From Methylococcaceae bacterium (GTDB lineage: Bacteria > Pseudomonadota > Gammaproteobacteria > Methylococcales > Methylomonadaceae): a DNA stretch of 50,138 bases. A model generated the notes under the pieces. It was not told the origin of the DNA. It did not search any database and saw nothing but the letters and a program-made list of their open reading frames with translations. Positions 16,204 to 24,777 of the stretch are shown piece by piece (the stretch's first letter is position 1; each line of letters opens with the position of its first letter). The stretch is taken from positions 1 to 50,138 of the forward strand of contig JAKIUK010000029.1 in assembly GCA_021647585.1 (NCBI GenBank), read 5' to 3'. The translations under genes and the position numbers were made by a program.

Positions 16204-17475
16204 TTATAATATGTCGTTCAATTGATTCGAAATAAGTTTTGCAATTCTATCGGTTGCCCCCTGATTACTATTTACAAATTGTTTAGCCCTAACTGCTAGT
16301 TCATTTCTATAACTGGCATCATCATATAAATGCATGACGTTATCTATTATTGATTGTTTGTCAAAGCATTGAATCGCTGCATCCAAATCAAGCACATTTT
16401 TTGCTATTTCTTTAAAATTAATCATATGCGGACCAAACATAATGGGGATATTCATTGCTGCAGGCTCCAATACATTATGTCCACCTACCGGCACCATACT
16501 ACCACCAACAAAACAAATATCTGCCGTGCCATACAGCAGTTTCAACTCCCCCATAGTATCAGCTATATACACGTCTGTATCATCTGTACATTCGTTTCCA
16601 GTGCTGCGCATACAACTTTTAAGTTGCATGTTTTTAGCCAGTTCATTTACTTGCCCAAAACGTTCAGGATGTCTGGGAACAACCAGCAAGAGTAACTCAG
16701 GTATTTGTTGCTTTAAAGATGAATAAATCTCATAAAACAGCTCTTCTTCCCCTTCATGTGTGCTGGCTATAATCCATACAAAACGCTCTGGGAATGAGGT
16801 ATTCTTTAGTTTTTGAGCTTGCTGAATAAGAGTCTCATCTAATTCCAGATCAAACTTTAAATTACCAACAGCACTTGTTTGCATTTCCTTTGCACCAATC
16901 TCTATAAACCTTTGTTTATCTTCTTCAGTCTGGGTTGCTATCCAGTTAACACCCGCTAAAGCTGGCTTTACCAGGCCAGGTATTTTCTTATACCCTGTTG
17001 CTGAATTTACAGATAACCGGGCATTTATTATTAACAATGGAATTTTCTTTTTGGCACAGTGTGCATAGAGGTTTGGCCAGATTTCCTTTTCCATGATAAT
17101 GGCAATCTTTGGCTTAAAAACATTGATAAAGCGACTAACGACACACGGCAAATCATAAGGCAAATAAACATGTATGACGGTATCTGCCAAAACTGCCTGC
17201 ACTCTAGCAGAACCTGTAGGTGTTGTTGTGGTAACAAGAATTGTATCTGCGGGGTATTGCGTTTTTAGCCTCTTAATTAGAGGAAATACTGCTTCTGCCT
17301 CACCTACAGAAACCGCATGAATCCAGATTACCTGAGTGGGGAAATTTTTATTATATACAGCCATCCTCTGTTGCCAGCGTTTTCTATATTCAGGGGCTTT
17401 AAAGCCTCGCCAATATAAGCGAAATAATACAAAGGGGACTAACAGATAAAATAGAAAGGTATAAAATAATCGCAT
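16204..17475 (-). CDS. waaA: 3-deoxy-D-manno-octulosonic acid (Kdo) transferase
   Basis: Adds Kdo residues from CMP-Kdo to lipid IVA at the cytoplasmic face of the inner membrane. The 423 residues match WaaA/KdtA: one N-terminal membrane anchor (FYTFLFYLLVPFVLFRLYWR), the GT30 acceptor-domain motif IWIHAVSVGEAEAVFPLI with the catalytic glutamate, MEKEIWPNLY, and the CMP-Kdo binding segment FVGGSMVPVGGHNVLEPA. It is upstream of the methyltransferase gene. hldD lies further upstream behind a repeat, so core-LPS genes cluster loosely here. Confidence 0.95.
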   Translation of the reverse strand: MRLFYTFLFYLLVPFVLFRLYWRGFKAPEYRKRWQQRMAVYNKNFPTQVIWIHAVSVGEAEAVFPLIKRLKTQYPADTILVTTTTPTGSARVQAVLADTVIHVYLPYDLPCVVSRFINVFKPKIAIIMEKEIWPNLYAHCAKKKIPLLIINARLSVNSATGYKKIPGLVKPALAGVNWIATQTEEDKQRFIEIGAKEMQTSAVGNLKFDLELDETLIQQAQKLKNTSFPERFVWIIASTHEGEEELFYEIYSSLKQQIPELLLLVVPRHPERFGQVNELAKNMQLKSCMRSTGNECTDDTDVYIADTMGELKLLYGTADICFVGGSMVPVGGHNVLEPAAMNIPIMFGPHMINFKEIAKNVLDLDAAIQCFDKQSIIDNVMHLYDDASYRNELAVRAKQFVNSNQGATDRIAKLISNQLNDIL

Positions 17476-17516
17476 AAAAACCTTTATGAGAAAAATAAAT
17501 TACTTAGCATGTTTTT

Positions 17517-17595
17517 CATTCCGAGTGGAGCAAGGAATCTGAAAGTTTTGGCTCGCGGCTAAAAATAAAAGATTTCTCCCACTGGTCGAAATGAC
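17517..17595. repeat. Diverged copy of the GTCATT...GAATCT palindromic repeat
   Basis: CATTCCGAGTGGAGCAAGGA and onward faces AGATTTCTCCCACTGGTCGA and AATGAC in inverted orientation, about 28 bp between arms. It belongs to the same family as 12499-12738 and 36284-36361 and lies between waaA and hldD. Confidence 0.65.
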
Positions 17596-17696
17596 AGTTC
17601 GTAGAAATTAATTGATATTATTGATGATGAGCTTTGCTATCCTTACAGATCAATAGCCTACATTGTTTTTGAAATATGCTAAAAGTTACAGTATCT

Positions 17697-18641
17697 TTAT
17701 CTATTCAACCATTCCATATATAGACGAACACCATCTTCAACAGACTTGAATTGATAGTCACAACCGGCTGCTCTTAAGTTTTCCAGGTTTGCTTCGGTAA
17801 AACTCTGGTAACAGCCTTTTAGATGCTCAGGGAACGGTATGTATTCAAGTTTCCCTGCCTGATGATAGGCTAACACAGCATTAGCTACGTCATTAAAAGT
17901 TTGGCTACGACCGGTACCTGTATTATAAATACCTGAAACCTGAGGATTATCCAAAAACCAACAATTAATATCGACCACATCACCAACATAAATAAAATCA
18001 CGTTGTTGTTCACCGTTGCCATACCCATCACAACCTTCAAAAAGCCGAACGCTTGCTGACTCTTTTATTTGCTTATTCAGATGAAAGGCAACACTGGCCA
18101 TACTGCCTTTGTGCTCTTCATGTGGGCCATAGACATTGAAATAACGTAGACCAACAACCTGTGCTGTTAATTTTGACAGGTACTGTCGGAGATATTGATC
18201 AAACTGAAATTTTGAGTAGCCATAGACATTTAATGGCCCTTCATACTTTTTATATTCTTTGAAATTATTATCAGATCCGTACACTGCAGCACTAGAGGCA
18301 TAAATCAGAGGGATTTTATGAGCCTGGCAATAATGAAATAAAATCTTGGAGTATTCATAATTATTTTCCATCATATAGCGTCCATCCCACTCGGTAGTAG
18401 TAGAACATGCTCCTTGATGAAAAATGGCCTTAATCGCTTCAGCATGAAAAAAGCCTTGCTGCAACTTTTGCAGAAAATCCTTTTTATCCAGATAATCGGC
18501 TATTTGACAATCAACCAGATTTTTATATTTAATCCCATTGGTCAGATTGTCAACAACGATAATATCATCGTAACCTCGCTGATTTAAACCCAGCACCAGG
18601 TTACTGCCTATAAAGCCTGCACCTCCGGTTACGATGATCAT
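17697..18641 (-). CDS. hldD: ADP-L-glycero-D-manno-heptose 6-epimerase HldD
   Basis: Last step in making the heptose donor for the LPS inner core. The 314-residue extended SDR has the NADP-binding GGAGFIG (6-12), catalytic Y140 and K144 in YGYSK, and family segments RYFNVYGPHE and YNTGTGRSQTFNDVA. It begins 5 bp after rplI ends, in the same direction, so it appears to be the last gene of the rpsF-rpsR-DUF2232-rplI transcript. Confidence 0.96.
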   Translation of the reverse strand: MIIVTGGAGFIGSNLVLGLNQRGYDDIIVVDNLTNGIKYKNLVDCQIADYLDKKDFLQKLQQGFFHAEAIKAIFHQGACSTTTEWDGRYMMENNYEYSKILFHYCQAHKIPLIYASSAAVYGSDNNFKEYKKYEGPLNVYGYSKFQFDQYLRQYLSKLTAQVVGLRYFNVYGPHEEHKGSMASVAFHLNKQIKESASVRLFEGCDGYGNGEQQRDFIYVGDVVDINCWFLDNPQVSGIYNTGTGRSQTFNDVANAVLAYHQAGKLEYIPFPEHLKGCYQSFTEANLENLRAAGCDYQFKSVEDGVRLYMEWLNR

Positions 18642-18646
18642 TCTAC

Positions 18647-19096
18647 TTAAGCCTCAGCAGCAATTCCTATAGACATTGTAACTACAACATCGCTGTGTAG
18701 GTTAATATCAATATCATATTTACCTACTTGACGAATTACGCCATCAGGCATTCTAACTTCATGCTTTTCAACTTTTGAACCTGCTTCAGTAATTGCATCA
18801 GCAATGTTCTGAGTACCCACAGAGCCAAATAATTTACCTTCCTCACCTGCTTTATGACTGATGACAATTTCCAGTTTTTCTAAAGCGTTTGCACGAGATT
18901 TAGCAGCTGACAGCTTTTCTGCCGCTGCTTTCTCAAGTTCAGCACGACGTGCTTCAAATTCTTTAATTTTGTCTGCAGTTGCAGCAACTGCTTTACCTTG
19001 TGGAACCAGATAATTTCTACCATAACCACTTTTAATAGTAACCTTATCACCCAGGTTTCCTAAATTAGCTATTTTTTCAAGAAGAATTACTTCCAT
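18647..19096 (-). CDS. rplI: 50S ribosomal protein L9
   Basis: 149 residues, starting MEVILLEKIANLGNLGDKVT followed by the universally conserved GYGRNYLVPQGKA. The long connecting helix and C-terminal domain (KLFGSVGTQNIADAI) follow. The position in the rpsF-rpsR-rplI operon is standard; the DUF2232 gene lies between rpsR and rplI. Confidence 0.98.
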   Translation of the reverse strand: MEVILLEKIANLGNLGDKVTIKSGYGRNYLVPQGKAVAATADKIKEFEARRAELEKAAAEKLSAAKSRANALEKLEIVISHKAGEEGKLFGSVGTQNIADAITEAGSKVEKHEVRMPDGVIRQVGKYDIDINLHSDVVVTMSIGIAAEA

Positions 19097-19141
19097 CTTT
19101 CTTACCCCTTACATCGATTTTACATCGAACAATCAAGAACA

Positions 19142-20053
19142 CTAAGTTCCCGTTTTATTTGAAATTTTACTTCGTAAGTCCAACCATACATCTACAATCC
19201 CTACGATAATTACTATGCCTATCATATGAGGAACCAGCACTAAAGTTACATACAAAAATGGCACCATAAACCGCTTGGTTTTCATTCCTGAAAAAGCAGT
19301 ATGTAATATAGCAGTTCCAACAAATGTATATAAAACAGCAAAAATAATCGTTATATTCCAGCATATTTCTGAAACAATGCCAGACATAAGCCATGCAAGC
19401 AATACAATCAAAATGCTTGCTAAAGCTACTTTAGGCCGCACTTTAAGAGAAAGATATTCTTCTCTAAAACCGCCCGGATTATACAATGCCGCCTGCCACC
19501 ATCTAGCCAAAAAAAGACCGAATAACAATCCGTACACTGTGCCTGCAGCAATTCCCCCCGTCATATAATGGGAAAACTCTTGAACTGATCGCTTTATTTC
19601 ATCTATCGGCACATCAGAGCCGCTAGTGAGCATAGGCTGAACCATTTGAGTCAATATCGCATTCCATAACAGAGCAGGATCGGTGACATAAAGATAAAAG
19701 CCTATGACGCCTAATACACCCAGAATTACTGCAATCTCTACGGCAACAGACAGATGTTTCCCTTCTCTCAAAACAGTTGAAATCAGCCAAATGGGTAGCC
19801 ATAAAACTAATCCATAAAGCAAAGCAAACTGAAAATTACCAAAAAGAAAAAAACCGAGTACTGCAGCAGAAAGACAAGAACAAATCAGAACATAAAGTCC
19901 TTCATACCATCCCCGTCTTAAAGTAACTAATGCAACAGAAGCCGAACTTACGATACTTACAGGAGGTAGCAGTAAAGATAGTAACGCCAAAGAGGATGCA
20001 ACCATCATGGCCTGCATCCGTCCTCTCATTATATATGCCGCTAAAAACTTCAC
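19142..20053 (-). CDS. DUF2232 (YybS-like) membrane protein
   Basis: 303 residues with about eight hydrophobic segments (MVASSLALLSLLLPPVSIVS, then the GFFLFGNFQFALLYGLVLWL region, then VALASILIVLLAWLMSGIVS). It lies between rpsR and rplI, the usual place of DUF2232 proteins in several gammaproteobacteria. No catalytic motif is visible and the function is not established. Co-transcription with ribosomal genes suggests a constitutive envelope role. Confidence 0.85.
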   Translation of the reverse strand: MKFLAAYIMRGRMQAMMVASSLALLSLLLPPVSIVSSASVALVTLRRGWYEGLYVLICSCLSAAVLGFFLFGNFQFALLYGLVLWLPIWLISTVLREGKHLSVAVEIAVILGVLGVIGFYLYVTDPALLWNAILTQMVQPMLTSGSDVPIDEIKRSVQEFSHYMTGGIAAGTVYGLLFGLFLARWWQAALYNPGGFREEYLSLKVRPKVALASILIVLLAWLMSGIVSEICWNITIIFAVLYTFVGTAILHTAFSGMKTKRFMVPFLYVTLVLVPHMIGIVIIVGIVDVWLDLRSKISNKTGT

Positions 20054-20069
20054 TTATATCTACCCGTTG

Positions 20070-20297
20070 TTATTTATGTGCGTCGCAATATGGCAACAAT
20101 GCAACAAAACGCGCCTGCTTTATTGCTGTTGACAATTGTCGTTGATACTTACCAGGCGTACCTGTAATACGGCTAGGAACAATTTTTCCCGTTTCTGTAA
20201 TGTATTCACTTAACAAATCAAGATTTTTATAATCTATCTCTGGAGAACCTTCGATACCGAAAGTACTCATTTTTTTTCGTCTCATGTTACTTGCCAT
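20070..20297 (-). CDS. rpsR: 30S ribosomal protein S18
   Basis: 75 residues. The segments IDYKNLDLLSEYITETGKIV, PSRITGT and KYQRQLSTAIKQARFVALLP are standard S18 features. It is the second gene of the rpsF operon, 30 bp after rpsF. S18 pairs with S6 in the 30S platform. Confidence 0.98.
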   Translation of the reverse strand: MASNMRRKKMSTFGIEGSPEIDYKNLDLLSEYITETGKIVPSRITGTPGKYQRQLSTAIKQARFVALLPYCDAHK

Positions 20298-20327
20298 GAT
20301 AATCCTCTTTAATCTTAGTATGTGTCG

Positions 20328-20780
20328 TTATTCAGAATCTTCTGTCGCTTTTTCTTCTGATACTTTAGCAGATTCTTCTTTTGCCTTTGCTTCTTCTTTA
20401 GCCTTAGCTTCTGCAGCTTTAATTTCAGCCGCTTTAATTTCTGCAGCCTTATTTTCCTCTGCATTTGCAGCAGCTATGAGAGAAGCTTCAGTTACCGCCT
20501 CTTTCCTTGATAAAGTCATACTACGCAAAATCGCATCATTAAAGCGAAAACCACTTTCTAGCTCAGTCAACGTTTCCTGATCACATTCAACGTTCATTAA
20601 CACATAATGTGCTTTATGGATTTTTTTGATGGGATACGCCAAATGTCTACGCCCCCAATCTTCAAGGCGATGTATTACACCACCCGCCTCTTCGATAGTT
20701 GCTTTATAACGATCAACCATCGCTTGAACCTGAGAACTTTGATCAGGATGTACTAAAAAGACAATTTCATAATGTCGCAT
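20328..20780 (-). CDS. rpsF: 30S ribosomal protein S6
   Basis: 150 residues. The S6 core (MRHYEIVFLVHPDQSSQV to about residue 98) is followed by a long Ala/Glu/Lys tail with near repeats of AAEIKAAEIKAAEAKAKEEA. Variable acidic tails are common in S6, some glutamylated by RimK, but this one is on the long side. It is the first gene of the operon; a sigma-70-like promoter lies about 85 bp upstream. Confidence 0.97.
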   Translation of the reverse strand: MRHYEIVFLVHPDQSSQVQAMVDRYKATIEEAGGVIHRLEDWGRRHLAYPIKKIHKAHYVLMNVECDQETLTELESGFRFNDAILRSMTLSRKEAVTEASLIAAANAEENKAAEIKAAEIKAAEAKAKEEAKAKEESAKVSEEKATEDSE

Positions 20781-20863
20781 ATTTTCTCCTTTCGGTTAAG
20801 CCTTCCACTTTGCCTTCCAAAGCAGTAAAGCAAGGACGGAGTAAAAACTCCGATGAACTGCCC

Positions 20864-20892
20864 ATTATAGTTTTTTTATCCCATTTTGCAAA
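20864..20892 (-). promoter_or_regulatory. Promoter of the rpsF operon and structured leader
   Basis: On the minus strand TTTGCA and a perfect TATAAT (20864-20869) are 17 bp apart. The roughly 80-nt leader that follows contains a CGGAGT-TTTT-ACTCCG hairpin near the transcription start and a CTTTG-GAAGG-CAAAG hairpin before the ribosome-binding site. S6:S18 feedback leaders are known for this operon; whether this leader fits that consensus could not be confirmed by eye. Confidence 0.55.
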
Positions 20893-20990
20893 ACATTTTA
20901 GTTCTGTTTAAATAAAAACTTACTCAGCCTACTGTACAGCCCATTATTTTGTATAATCCATATCTTGTGATTCTTTAATTAAATACTGCT

Positions 20991-21875
20991 ATGCACAATC
21001 AATTCAAAACTATTGGCATCATAGGCAAGGATAGCGACCCACGAATTATAGAAACAATTTCCAGTTTACATCAATTTCTTGAAAAAAAATCATATGCCGT
21101 GATTATTGATACACGTTGCGCTGACCTTTTAGCAACAGATTCAGTAAAGTCTTGCAAACCTGATACATTAGGTACTTTATGCGATTTAGTCATTGCTATT
21201 GGTGGTGATGGGACCTTTTTGGGTGCTGCTCGTGCCATTGTCGATTACAACATTCCATTAATTGGCATTAACCTGGGAAGACTTGGCTTTTTGGTTGATA
21301 TTTCACCAGAACAAATGCAGTGCAAACTGGACAGCATCCTGAATGGAAACTATTTAGAAGAAAAACGTTATCTATTACATACTAAAATTATTCGCAATCA
21401 TGAAGTCATTCATCAGGAGACTGCAGTCAATGAAGTGGTAATTCATCGCTGGGTAACCCCCAGCATGATTGAAATTGTAACTCATATAAACGGTATCTAT
21501 TTAAATTCTCAGCGCTCTGATGGTTTAATTATTTCTACACCTACGGGTTCAACAGCTTATTCTTTATCTGCAGGTGGGCCGATTATACATCCTTCTTTGA
21601 ATGCACTGGTTTTAGTGCCGCTAAACCCACACACTTTTTCCAACAGGCCAATAGTACTAGATGACTCTTCAGAAATAGAAATTAGTTTCTGCCAAACTAC
21701 ACAAATCAATGCCTTAGTCACTTGTGATCACTTAGAGATTCCTGAGGTACTGATTAGTGATAAAATTTTAATAAAAAAAATGCCCAACCCTATTAGAATT
21801 CTTCACCCGGAAGACCATGATTATTTTAACATTCTACGGAAAAAACTGAGTTGGAGCAGCGGCTATCATACTTAG
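20991..21875 (+). CDS. nadK: NAD kinase
   Basis: Phosphorylates NAD to NADP. The 294-residue protein shows the GGDGT motif at residues 71-75, NLGRLGFLVD, and the conserved SDGLIISTPTGSTAYSLSAG substrate-binding segment. Length matches E. coli NadK (292). Its TAG stop overlaps the first base of an inverted-repeat element, so the element lies directly against the gene's 3' end. recN follows in the same direction, as in many gammaproteobacteria, but is separated by two elements. Confidence 0.96.
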   Translation: MHNQFKTIGIIGKDSDPRIIETISSLHQFLEKKSYAVIIDTRCADLLATDSVKSCKPDTLGTLCDLVIAIGGDGTFLGAARAIVDYNIPLIGINLGRLGFLVDISPEQMQCKLDSILNGNYLEEKRYLLHTKIIRNHEVIHQETAVNEVVIHRWVTPSMIEIVTHINGIYLNSQRSDGLIISTPTGSTAYSLSAGGPIIHPSLNALVLVPLNPHTFSNRPIVLDDSSEIEISFCQTTQINALVTCDHLEIPEVLISDKILIKKMPNPIRILHPEDHDYFNILRKKLSWSSGYHT

Positions 21876-22031
21876 GAATGGGCACGAAATAACTTGAGCA
21901 AATAGCGAAAGATTTTTGTTCATTATCAAGGCACACAAACATGAGCATAGCAGGCTATGTGATTGTCTGTGCAACGCAGAGGATGGGCAAAAAGATAAGC
22001 TAGTTGCTCAAGTTATTTCATGCACATTCCT
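21874..22031. mobile_element. MITE-like inverted-repeat element, family 2
   Basis: 158 bp bounded by 28-bp arms with two mismatches (AGGAATGGGCACGAAATAAC... and ...TTATTTCATGCACATTCCT). The interior carries a GCATAG/CTATG hairpin followed by TGATTGTCTGTGCAACGCAG. There is no ORF of note and no clear target-site duplication. It abuts family-1 copy 2, with one base between the arms. Confidence 0.75.
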
Positions 22032-22032
22032 T

Positions 22033-22193
22033 AGGGAGGTAAAAACAAATAATCATCCAATCTCACTTGCCTTTTTATCCCTGTTTAAATCTTCTCAATC
22101 GTCACGTAGAATAACAATACTCCTGTTGAGAGGATTTAAACAGAAATATAAATTCTGTATGATATTTGGATGATTATTTATTACCACCTCCCT
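22033..22193. mobile_element. MITE-like inverted-repeat element, family 1, copy 2
   Basis: 161 bp. The outer arms at 22033-22060 and 22166-22193 are alike except for six bases near the ends. The inner arms CTGTTTAAATCTTCTCAA and TTGAGAGGATTTAAACAG match at 17 of 18 positions, and differ from copy 1 while keeping complementarity. It ends 5 bp before the recN start codon. Confidence 0.85.
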
Positions 22194-22198
22194 GAACT

Positions 22199-23866
22199 AT
22201 GTTATTAAACCTTAGTATCATTGACTTGGCTGTTGTTAAGTCATTAAACCTGGATCTTGAAAAAGGTATGTCCGTACTCACTGGCGAAACCGGTGCAGGC
22301 AAATCTATTTTATTAACCGCACTGGGCCTTGCATTAGGTGACCGAGCGGACTCTGGCTATGTTCGTCCCAATGCCAAGCGTGCGGAAATCAATCTGGATT
22401 TTGACTTAACTGATGCACCTTTGGCAAAACAATGGCTGGTAGATAATGACCTGAATGACGATGAACAATGCTTTATCCGTCGTATAGTAAATCAGGATGG
22501 TGGTTCAAAAGCCTATATCAATGGTCGCCCAGTTACCCTGCAATCTTTAAAAAAACTAAGTAGTTTATTAGTAGAGATTCATGGTCAACATGCGCATTTA
22601 ACATTATTGGACCCTGAGCAACAACGCTACCTACTGGACAACTTTGCTAACAACCAAAGTCTATTAAATGAGGTACTCCAGGTTTTCCAATCATGGAAAC
22701 AAACAAATTTCGAATTGAATAATTTGATTAAAGCAAGTACTGACCAGGTTGAAAGAGAAGAGTTACTACGCTATCAACTTGATGAACTGCAACAACTAGA
22801 CCTTGAAAATTATAATTACCCTGCCCTATCTGAAGAACATAATAAATTAGCCAATTTAGAGCAGATTTTAAAAGAAGGTCAAACACAGTTGGACATCCTG
22901 TACGAAAATGAACATCAATCGGTTAACCAAATGCTCAGCCACAGCTTGACCGCATTAACTGAATTAGCACAGTTCTCACCGGAGCTAGGCGAAATAAGTG
23001 AAATCTTGATCGAAGCACAAATACAGGTTGAAGAAGCTTCACAACAATTACGGCGATACCTGGAAACTCAAGAAGCTGATCCACAACGTTTAACCTGGCT
23101 GGAAAACCAGATAGGCATTATTCAGGATATTAGCCGTAAACACCAGACATCTCCCGATCTGCTTCCTGAGCTTGCCTTAAACCTGGAACAACAACTTAAC
23201 GATATTACTCACAGCAGTGAGCGCATAGAAGAATTATCCCAACACACTCAGCAATTACTCAATGAATACAAAGAACTCAGCAGCCTACTCTCTGAAAATC
23301 GGTGTAAAAATGGAAAAAAACTGCAAACACATATTTCAGCAATGATAAAAGAACTGGGCATGCCCCAAGGAGACTTTCAAGTTCAGGTAACATATAACAA
23401 TGATGAAACACCGAAGGCAAATGGCAACGACAAAATAGAATTTTTAGTTAGCGCCAACCCTGGATTACCCGCTAAACCATTAGCTAAGGTTGCCTCTGGC
23501 GGAGAGTTATCGCGGATTAGTTTAGCTATACAAGTAACAACCAGTACAGACAAAACCACTCCCACAATGATTTTTGATGAAGTTGATTCCGGTATAGGCG
23601 GGGGTATTGCAGAAATAGTCGGCCAAAAATTACGCAACCTGAGCAATAATCGTCAAATACTCTGTGTAACCCATTTACCGCAGGTCGCCTCACAAGCACA
23701 TCAACATTTATACGTCAAAAAGGATCAGACAGAAACGACCTCATCCACTGTCAGTTTGTTAGGTAATAAGGAACGAATTGAAGAAGTTGCTCGCATGCTG
23801 GGAGGTGTGAATATCACCGCCAATACATTGGTACATGCTGAAGAAATGCTAAATCTAAAGCATTAA
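22199..23866 (+). CDS. recN: DNA repair protein RecN
   Basis: SMC-like ATPase in double-strand break repair. The 555-residue product has Walker A GETGAGKS at about 29-36, coiled-coil flanks with the short central region, signature ASGGELSRISLAIQV, Walker B TMIFDEVDSGIGG and the ILCVTHLPQVA switch. Length is normal (E. coli 553). The ATG at 22199 gives the family N-terminus MLLNLSIIDLAVV. There is no Shine-Dalgarno sequence: the 5 bases before the start follow directly on the end of an inverted-repeat element, and no LexA-type CTG-N10-CAG palindrome is seen nearby. Confidence 0.95.
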   Translation: MLLNLSIIDLAVVKSLNLDLEKGMSVLTGETGAGKSILLTALGLALGDRADSGYVRPNAKRAEINLDFDLTDAPLAKQWLVDNDLNDDEQCFIRRIVNQDGGSKAYINGRPVTLQSLKKLSSLLVEIHGQHAHLTLLDPEQQRYLLDNFANNQSLLNEVLQVFQSWKQTNFELNNLIKASTDQVEREELLRYQLDELQQLDLENYNYPALSEEHNKLANLEQILKEGQTQLDILYENEHQSVNQMLSHSLTALTELAQFSPELGEISEILIEAQIQVEEASQQLRRYLETQEADPQRLTWLENQIGIIQDISRKHQTSPDLLPELALNLEQQLNDITHSSERIEELSQHTQQLLNEYKELSSLLSENRCKNGKKLQTHISAMIKELGMPQGDFQVQVTYNNDETPKANGNDKIEFLVSANPGLPAKPLAKVASGGELSRISLAIQVTTSTDKTTPTMIFDEVDSGIGGGIAEIVGQKLRNLSNNRQILCVTHLPQVASQAHQHLYVKKDQTETTSSTVSLLGNKERIEEVARMLGGVNITANTLVHAEEMLNLKH

Positions 23867-24777
23867 ATTAACTCATTCAATATGGGATGTATAGTCTAAC
23901 ATTTCCACCTTATCTATAAGGACTCAGATTTTATCTTACATATTCAAAAGTTGAACAAAATCAAATCAAATCGTACATTGAAAGACCGCCATCGACCCAT
24001 TGCGTTCATAGAGTAAATTGCTTTTAAACGGAATAACCATGAATTAACCTAGAAAGATCAGTTGGGTGCGGAATTATAGTGCAAGATATTGGTTTCACGG
24101 TGCTTTAAAAAAATCTGAGCTTCACCCATTCGGTTAAGCGGGCATTTTTTTGAAGTACAAGGATGTACTGAATGCAGATCATGCAGGAGCAATTATCTGT
24201 GAAGTGCTGTGGAATCAAGAGCTTGTGCTAGAAACTGTGATCCAACTGATTTTTCTAGGATTAAGTACCGTAGCTGTCGTCATCGCTTATTTTCTCTGCA
24301 CTCAATTTGGCAAATATCAAAACCAGTTCTGGCTCTTTCAGCTCCTTCTTTTTCAGCAAATTTTGTTCGCCTCATCAGCTCATATGTTTTCAAATCGAAC
24401 TGTCTTCACAGCGATCAACTTTTGTTCTTTCAACAATGAATTTCTTTTCCGCTTATTACTCTCAAAATAGAAAATAGCCAATTATTAAAAAGTTTCTGTA
24501 TAACTGACTCTATCATTAATACCTTTAAACAATAAATGCTTCAGCATCTTATATTTTATAGAAGGATAAGATACTTATTTTCATGGTATACGGCTACTGA
24601 ATGGCATCAAAAGGGAAATTAACTGTTTGCTTCAAGCCTGCTATTGGCTATTATGAGCCAGCCACCAGATGAATGATGTGCATGCTATTCCCTTACCTGT
24701 CAGTAGGGTCTAAGCTAATTGTTAACATGTTTTATTAAGTCAGAGCTATTACAGAAAACACCTTTACACCCAATCCA
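23867..24777. other. Intergenic stretch between recN and sbcC
   Basis: 911 bp separating convergent genes. It contains the inverted-repeat element at 24048-24259 and a hairpin-like ATCTTAT/ATAAGAT pair near 24546-24577. Frames at 24150-24470 (plus) and short frames on the minus strand around 24280-24440 look like degraded sequence rather than genes. None has recognisable motifs. Confidence 0.5.
24048..24259. mobile_element. MITE-like inverted-repeat element, family 3, with possible 5-bp target duplication
   Basis: 212 bp bounded by 18-bp terminal inverted repeats with one mismatch: CCTAGAAAGATCAGTTGG at 24048-24065 and CCAACTGATTTTTCTAGG at 24242-24259. ATTAA precedes (24043-24047) and follows (24260-24264) the element, consistent with a 5-bp target duplication. 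About 55 bp of the left end recurs from 1326, and a lone 15-bp end occurs at 34734-34748. It contains no transposase gene. Confidence 0.8.

Noticed and set aside
24150..24470. 106-residue plus-strand frame downstream of recN
   Set aside because: It starts inside the family-3 inverted-repeat element and has low-complexity hydrophobic content without motifs.
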